DNA from: Hyaloperonospora brassicae
Taxonomy: Eukaryota; Oomycota; Peronosporomycetes; Peronosporales; Peronosporaceae
NCBI GenBank assembly: GCA_947650285.1
Contig: CANTFL010000409.1
Span: 167,685-231,684, forward strand
Direction: 5' to 3'
Length of the DNA stretch: 64,000 nt
Shown here: one piece after another, positions 58,065 to 64,000 of the stretch
How positions within the stretch are numbered: the stretch's first letter is position 1
Layout of the letters: the number at the start of each line of letters is the position of its first letter
Position numbers and translations under genes: made by a program
The notes under the pieces: generated by a model
Seen by the model: the letters and a program-made list of their open reading frames with translations, nothing else
The model's database searches: none
What the model was told of the DNA's origin: nothing

Positions 58065-58901
58065 ATGGTGAAAACCAAACCGGCGAAAGCCAAACTCTAT
58101 TTTCTCATCGACAGATCGCCAGACCTCAAGCCGAAGAATACGATCATGAGATCTATCACACCAAAACGATCCACGATGAGATCGTTGGGATCTGATAGCA
58201 AAGATCGCCAGATCGACCAAACTATGCAATCGAAGATCCTAGCCAAAGAGGAATACGATCAAGAACTGGACGAGATGGTGATGGAAAAGACCGAATATGA
58301 TCGAAAGAAGATCGCGTCCATGGAGAATGGAACGACAGGCAAGTCGTTGGAGCATGCAAAATGGCAGCGCTATTATATCTATTTGAAGACAATGCTCAAG
58401 ATGGACCCGGTGCTCAAGATATTACGGCCCAAGTTGATCGTCCCTCTGGATAAGCTGATCTCGGTCCCACCTCCAGGGACCAACAAACTCGACGCGATTA
58501 ACTTGATTGTGCGGATGTTAGACGACATGGGTTTCTGCGCTAAGGCTTTTGGTGGAGATGAACTGCTGAGTTGCAGCATGTAACAGTTGGAGGACGCAAG
58601 GATCAAGTTCGTGGGGATCATGACACTTATGGTGCGCGAAGCCACTAAGCCTAAAGACAAGGTCGCTATACACTCGGACTCACTCCGTGAGCACCTCACA
58701 GGATCTCCCCACTATGCCTCAGATGACTCTGAGATCGAGTCAGACGAATCCATCAGCATTCGCCGGATGTCTCTAGGACCGTCAGGAGAGTCGTTCCTAC
58801 AGAACCGGATCGGCGAGGCCAAGATCGAAGCCTTGAAGGAGAAAACCAAGATCGACGTACCACCACGGCCGAAGAGTACTCATGATCCGAACCAACTATG
58901 A
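58065..58901 (+). pseudogene. Element C gag-like protein
   Basis: One frame with a single in-frame TAA at 58581-58583. The N-terminal part is basic, the middle has KWQRYYIYLKTMLKMDPVLK and NLIVRMLDDMGFCAKAFGGD, and the C-terminal part is acidic/Ser-rich (YASDDSEIESDESISIRRMS). Position before a protease suggests gag, but no knuckle or named domain is seen. Confidence 0.5.
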
Positions 58902-58998
58902 AAATTGAGCTCGCGTATGAGGAATCTCGCGAGTACTAGAAGCATTATTCGCCCGGGAAGTGGTTTAAGCAGGCGAAAGCTGCCGGCAAGATCAACAG

Positions 58999-59910
58999 GG
59001 TGAAAGCTTTTCTGCTATTTGAATCTGGTGCTGAAGTGTCGATCATTGACACCACCTTTGCTCGTAAATCGGTTGTCACATTGACGAAAGTCAACGACAA
59101 GAATGTATCGGGATCGGAGAAACTCCGTATATGACGATAGGACGTACCAAGATCAAAGTAACCCTCGCGGGGTCGCTGGTATACTATTGCAATGTGTGGG
59201 TAAGCGATCTAGCAGGACAAGATGCGATTTTGGGACTGGAAATTATGGTACCTGCCAGAGTGCGGCTCGATCCAGCTGATGGCGCGCTATGTCTACCAGA
59301 AACAATCCGTATTTATCTCGCAGGACGTCGCCCAGCGTACGGATCGAAGATACATCACGTAATGGCGAAGGAACAACATGTAGCGATCCCGGTCGGAGAG
59401 TCAAGAGAAGTGAAGATCGGGATCGGAGGGGCTAAGATGAAGTTGTGGATCGCTAGAGTACCGGATTGGGTCCCCACGGTGATCTCGGGGTTGGGTAAGA
59501 CGAAATATCCGCAGATGACTAACATTGGCGACCGTGAGATCATACTGACCACCCACACTATATTAGGCTTGTGGACGGAAGGAGATATGGTACCACGAAC
59601 TCAAGGTTTTGTGACGGTCGGATCGGGGAAGTACAAGGAGTGGCAAACTCTAGCGTACGAAGCTGCGACGGATAGTGTGAATGCGCTTCCAGAAGAGCAG
59701 ATCGGACCATTGTTAGATCGCCTTGAATACGTCACCCATAATCGTATCATGAAACGACCATCTGATCCGCTAAAAGACGTATCTGTGGCAAAGCGGTCAC
59801 AAGAAAATCTCCTTGGGACTGGGATCGGAGATCCAAAAGGTCACACACCCCAGTTAAGCCAAGAATGCTATGATTGGTGGATACAAGCTGGGATGGGTGG
59901 CTGGCAATAG
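58999..59910 (+). pseudogene. Element C aspartic protease region
   Basis: The first frame has FLLFESGAEVSIIDTTFA, the retropepsin active-site region with Glu where Asp is expected (DSGA becomes ESGA). After a shift near 59,100 the frame 59131-59910 continues with KVTLAGSLVYYCNVWVSDL, the flap-and-second-loop segment GQDAILGLEIMVPARVRLDP and a long C-terminal extension of unknown role (DWVPTVISGLGKTKYPQMTN). The gene should be inactive. Confidence 0.7.
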
Positions 59911-60079
59911 CGTACCCAAAATCCGAGTGGACATGATCGCCTAGCGTGGGATGAGGCTATATGGTAGTCACATCCGTTTTTATTACGCAATCCGTCGTGA
60001 GACATGTCAATACAAGGCCCTCGATTTCATTGGAAGACCGCGATCCTAACTTAGGATCGCATGCCCGATATCCAGCTGC

Positions 60080-60290
60080 GATCCGCTAAGTGGGATCCCG
60101 ATCCGCTAGCAGGATCCCAATCCGCTAGTAGGATCACGATCCGCTAGTAGGATCACGATCCGTAAGTGAGATCCCGATCCGCTTACAGGATCACGATCCG
60201 TAAGTGAGATCCCGATCCGCTTACAGGATCCCGATCTGTTAGTAGGATCCCTATCCGCTCATAGGATCCCGATCCGCTAGTAGGATCACG
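60080..60290. repeat. 19-bp minisatellite with GATC in each unit
   Basis: Eleven units of about 19 bp, consensus near CCGCTAGTAGGATCACGAT. Two adjacent two-unit blocks (units 5-6 and 7-8) are nearly identical, showing recent local duplication. It lies between the protease of element C and the LTR-like start of D. Confidence 0.92.
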
Positions 60291-60992
60291 AGGATATCTT
60301 GGGTGGGCCACAAGAAGATTAAACGGTGGATGTACTGAGTGTGGAACACATAAATGCGAGGGGACGATCCTCCTGGAAAGGCGACGCGTGTCATTTGGTT
60401 AAGATATACGAATATGCATAGGGATAGGGTTCAGGTTGGTTGGTTAACATTAAACAGAGTTTGAATTACTTTACAAGGCATACGTTATCTCTTCCGGGTA
60501 GTATCTTTGGCCCCCCGTCGAATAAAGAGTCGCGCTACACGTCTTTGCGAGTGTCACACCTGGATTGTTTTGGCCAGGTGTGTTCAAGAACTCTCAAGCA
60601 ACATCAACTGCGATCGGACGCAACAAGACACGTAAAGGTAAGGCGCAAAAGTTGCGATAAGGCTCGTGGATCAAGCTACCACATAGTGGAAAAGGCGATA
60701 TAGTTGAGATCAGGGTAACTTATATCAGTACCCACGAGTACCCCGTGATCGCGTGAAGATTTCCGCACGATCACAACCCCATCTCCAGCACGGTCAAGTT
60801 TTCCTTCAACACGAGTCCACCTGGAAGAGTGCAACCCGCCCTGCAGACGGGTTCACAAGGTGGGGAAGGCAGCACACACGGAATCGGAGTACCCCCTCCG
60901 TTAGTCGGTCGTCCGGGCGCCAGTGGAGAGTTGGGATCGACTCATAAATTGAGCGATCGCCACTCCACAACATATCTCCAGCGGTATCTACG
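60291..60992 (+). repeat. LTR end and leader of element D
   Basis: Its parts correspond to the right part of the LTR and to the leader of element C (56,790-57,720): an ACGCGTGTCATTTGG word, AGGTTGGTTGGTTAAC, ATTAAACAGAG, CTCTTCCGGG and the GGAGTACCCCCTCCGT block. This marks a second copy in tandem orientation. Confidence 0.5.
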
Positions 60993-61608
60993 GTGACGCG
61001 GCAGACCGGAAACGAGGAGCTTCACAGGACAGATTTCGCGGTTGTGGGGGAAGGAAGAAGCAATGGAGCTGAAATAACTCCAGACAACGAAGCAGAGCTA
61101 TCGCGAAGGGATAACGATCATGAGGTCGAATTCCAACATGCAAAGAAGGGGGATCGCGATACCGATCAAGAATGGCCACGTGATAGACCGTCTCTATCGA
61201 AGGCTGATCCGACTGACAAATTGTTGGAATTGAGCCAGCCTGAAAAAAGCAAGAGCCTGAGGAAGAGATATTGCCAAAGACTGAAGATGCTGAGACCACG
61301 GAAGCATCAGTTTACTATCACGAGAGCGAAGATTTATTTGCTGAAGATATCGAGCAGCACATGGCAGTACTACCAGAAATGTCGGCGACTACGGAAGAAG
61401 TTACGATTGAAGACATTCAGATCGGAGATCCAAATGTGCCTCTCACCACATATGAACAGCGGCATAGATTGCTGATCTGGAAGAGCCGTCACCTTCTCAT
61501 GGGTATAGGTAATGCTCTACCACCGGCAGCACGAGGCGCGATCTGTGATATCGATGTCGGTGGGGCAGCACTGATAGCGCAAAGAGTACTTCCGGTCGCG
61601 CCGAAATA
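60993..61608 (+). pseudogene. Element D pol N-terminal part
   Basis: The frame starting 60993 is polar and charged without a known domain. The overlapping frame 61271-61645 gives TTYEQRHRLLIWKSRHLLMG and ARGAICDIDVGGAALIAQRV, the lead-in to the reverse transcriptase of this family. No gag or protease lies between the leader and this part. Confidence 0.5.
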
Positions 61609-62772
61609 TTGGGAGAAGTTGTCGGATCTCATCAAAGGCTGTTAGCGGCCAAGATTGTTCAGCCATCCACGTCGCCTTGGGCGTCTCATATAGTGGTGAT
61701 CATCAAAAAGAATGGAGTGGATGTTCGTCCCTGTATAGATTATCGAAGAGTGAATCAGCCGACACGCCTGATGGTTTACCCCATGCCGTTGATCAGCGAT
61801 CTACTGGAGAATTTGAACAAAGTCCTATGGTACGGTTCGCTAGACATGGCCAGTGAATCCTGGGTCGTGGAAATGACCGAACGAGCAAAATTGATCTCAG
61901 CGGTTGTTTCGCCATTTGGTCCTTTCGAGTGGTTGCGAATACCTTTTGGGCTTAAGAACGCGCCCCAGATCTACCAACGTCTGGTGGACAATGCGATGTA
62001 TGGATATCCCAAGATCGGCCAGAGATCAGCTTCAGATGGCCCGATCGACGTGTTCAAAGATGGAGAACCTGAGACAGATCGACGGCCTTCTATACTGAGA
62101 CGCCGATCTTATATTGATTATATTCTCATACCAGCCACGTCATGGGAATCTTTGTACGCAAAAGTGGAACGACTGCTAGAAGCATGTGATAAGTGGAACC
62201 TGTCTATCAGTCTCACGAAGAGTTTTTGGGGGTGCCGTAAGGTCGAATATTTGAGACATCGAGTGTCGATGGATGGTCTGGAGGATCAGCCCAAGAACTT
62301 GGAGTCGTTGATCAACATCCCGTTTCCTAACACGCTGCTAGCTATGCAATACTTTCTTGGGAGCTTGAACTACTACCGCCGCTTCATTGAGGATTTTGCA
62401 GTGTGCGCCGCTGTGTTATATGAGCTAAGGGAATCGGATTTCTTCGAGATCGGCCGATCTCAGCTCGCAGCAGGAGACGAATGGTCGAGCGAGGGTCGAT
62501 GGAAGGAGGCTAAGGTTGCGTTCACGATACTGAAAGCTAAGATAGCTACAGCTCCCATGCTCAAACATTTCGATCCGGTTTGTCTTCCCGTAATCGTGGT
62601 TTATGCTAGTAAGTGGGCTGTCTCAGAGGCCCTGATACAGGAGTATGATGGCGTGTATCATCCGGTGACGTTTACTAGCCGCACGTTGAATCCCAATGAG
62701 CTGAACTACGGGACGATGAAGAAGGAAGTGCTGGCGCTATTTGTGTTTAGGATGTGTGCTAAACTACACTAG
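61609..62772 (+). pseudogene. Element D reverse transcriptase and first RNase H
   Basis: 387 open codons after a shift near 61,640. RT motifs: IVQPSTSPWASHIVVIIKKN, GVDVRPCIDYRRVNQ, WYGSLDMASESWVVEM, IPFGLKNAPQIYQRLVDNAM and YIDYILIPA. The active site YIDD reads YIDY, so the second Asp is lost. About 40 residues (GQRSASDGPIDVFKDGEPET and beyond) separate the NAPQIYQRLVDNA block from the active site, an unusual insertion. RNase H follows (VIVVYASKWAVSEALIQEYD, LNPNELNYGTMKKEVLAL). It ends in a stop at 62772. Confidence 0.85.
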
Positions 62773-63020
62773 CCTCACGGGGGATCACTGTGCTGACCCG
62801 ACATTCCACGTTAGCGTGGTTGATGCAACCTCGAGGGCTTAACGGGAGATTAGGACTGTATGCTGCTTTGCTGTTGAACTCGATCATGGAGGAGAAGAAA
62901 TGCGAGAGAGGAGAGGAAGATATCTTGGGGATGCTGGCAGCGAGTATTACCCCGAGAGAGGAGATGGAAGAGATGCTAATCGCAATAACCCCGTGAAATG
63001 ACTACCGACTCAAGATATCA

Positions 63021-63467
63021 ATGCCACCACCCACGGTGGAAGTGGATGAGAAGTTTCTGGTGGCCAGCTTCGATGGATCGGCAAGATTAAAGAAGAAAGA
63101 AAGTTCGTACGGTGCTGTGATATGGAGGTTACCGGAGTGGAAGATCGTGGCGGCAGAATCCAGATGCGTTCTAGACCTTACCGTGAACGAAGCTGAGTAT
63201 TTTGGCTTGCTATTATGCTTCGATTTACTGGCCGATCTGGACAGGGGGCGAGTAATCTTTTGTGGGGACTATAATTTGGTGATCTGCCAGATGCGCGGCA
63301 AGATCGACTGCAAGGCACCGGGGGTTTAACTGTTGAGACATAAATCGTTGGACGGATTGCGGTCGTGGCCGAATCATGAGTTCCTACACATGAAGCGAGA
63401 ATGGAACCAAAGCGCAGGTCGACTAGCCAGCACAGCATTGCAAAACGAAAAGGAAGAAATGTTGTAG
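63021..63467 (+). pseudogene. Element D second RNase H (archaeal-like)
   Basis: A separate RNase H lies after the first: VASFDGSARLKKKESSYGAV, LTVNEAEYFGLLLCFDLLAD, FCGDYNLVICQMRGKIDC. After an in-frame TAA at 63327-63329 come HMKREWNQSAGRLASTALQN. The D-E-D arrangement is visible. Such an added domain is known in LTR retrotransposons of oomycetes and plants (dual RNase H). Confidence 0.75.
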
Positions 63468-63830
63468 CTGAAGAAGATCGACAAGATCTGATTACTCTGA
63501 ACCGTCTCGATGAATTGTTGAAGCCCAAGCAGGATGGGCAGCTTGCTCGATAACTGCGGTCACGAGGTCAGCCTAGAGAATATGCCATCAGCCCGAAGTG
63601 ACACAGGAGGAGATGGTGCAGAGGATTGGTATTCGACGAATTGTACAAGCTCAGGATAAAGAGTGTTGGAACGTCAACCTCAAGAGTTATCTAAACGGCG
63701 ATATATCAATCCTGGACGCTGGAGAAGTGAAGGTGTGCGCAAAACTAGCACCTGAGTAGTCATCGATTAGAACGATCTGATTTTCTTCTGCCCCATGGAG
63801 AAATGAGAGTCAGAAGATCGCGATAGTTTG

Positions 63831-64000
63831 ATGCGTCTAGTGATCCCAGAGATGTTTCAACAAGATTTACCTCAAAACTACAACGCCATTATGGAATGAG
63901 GCCATCAAGGAATTGGCAGGAACTATCAGAGGATCAGATCGCGGTTCCACTGGAGAGGGCTGTACCGGAGTGTGCAACGATATGTAGGCGTGTGTACCAC
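63831..64000 (+). pseudogene. Element D integrase start, runs off the window
   Basis: One frame with a TGA reads MRLVIPEMFQQDLP, then GHQGIGRNYQRIRSRFHWRG and LYRSVQRYVGVCT, the zinc-finger part of a Ty3-type integrase. The first His of the finger appears as Asn. The rest is outside the window. Confidence 0.7.

Noticed and set aside
60080..60290. CRISPR-like array
   Set aside because: Units are contiguous with no spacers, and the host is eukaryotic; it is a minisatellite.
1..64000. tRNA and rRNA genes
   Set aside because: I looked for B-box-like words and cloverleaf arms by eye and found none I could support.
1..64000. RxLR or Crinkler effector genes
   Set aside because: No frame showed a signal peptide followed by RxLR-EER or an LFLAK motif.

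Overview
The window looks like nuclear DNA of a plant-associated oomycete (Phytophthora or downy-mildew type, Peronosporales). The protein-coding genes are compact, GC-rich at third positions and carry few short introns (about 45-125 bp, GT-AG). The rest is packed with oomycete-style Ty3/Gypsy elements and a LINE. I could not run any search, so the lineage is an inference from gene style and from the chromodomain and dual-RNase-H retroelements.

Bases 1-27,380 are the gene-bearing part. Most genes are eukaryotic housekeeping genes: DPH3 (-), a kinesin heavy chain (-), calmodulin-lysine methyltransferase (-) sharing a 187-bp divergent promoter with the proteasome ubiquitin receptor RPN10 (+), a PH-domain AGC kinase (+) convergent with a MINDY-type deubiquitinase (-), a complex I 21-kDa-like subunit (+) divergent from MINDY, ribosomal protein uS17/RPS11 (+), an NPC1-like sterol transporter that lacks the N-terminal sterol-binding domain (-), VMP1 (-) and a DUF2062 membrane protein (-). 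The two ends of this block and the 20.4-23.4 kb and 24.7-26.0 kb gaps hold no convincing genes.

Bases 27,384-64,000 are nested retroelements. Element A (27,384-35,356) is a structurally complete chromodomain Gypsy element in minus orientation, with LTRs that look identical, a 5-bp target duplication, gag, a candidate -1 frameshift signal and pol. It also carries a long open reading frame on the opposite strand, starting just inside its 3' LTR and ending across the pol chromodomain. Element A sits just beyond the last coding domain of a decayed LINE (35,362-about 44,060, minus). A second Gypsy family (E2, 44,823-52,139, minus) is heavily broken but has an antisense frame in the same position. 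Element B (52,140-about 55,895), a diverged relative of A, is inserted in the 5' LTR of E2 and also retains the antisense gene. The last 8 kb (about 55.9-64.0 kb, plus) holds two copies of a third, GATC-rich Gypsy-like family (C and D). Its pieces include gag and protease remnants, a 19-bp minisatellite, a reverse transcriptase with an internal insertion, a second RNase H and the start of an integrase that runs off the window.

The most notable material is in the A/B family. (i) The antisense gene is shared by two diverged copies, with changes mostly at silent positions. (ii) Its 3' third overlaps the pol chromodomain on the other strand. (iii) The whole element, LTRs included, is saturated with short perfect inverted repeats, some of which show paired changes between copies.
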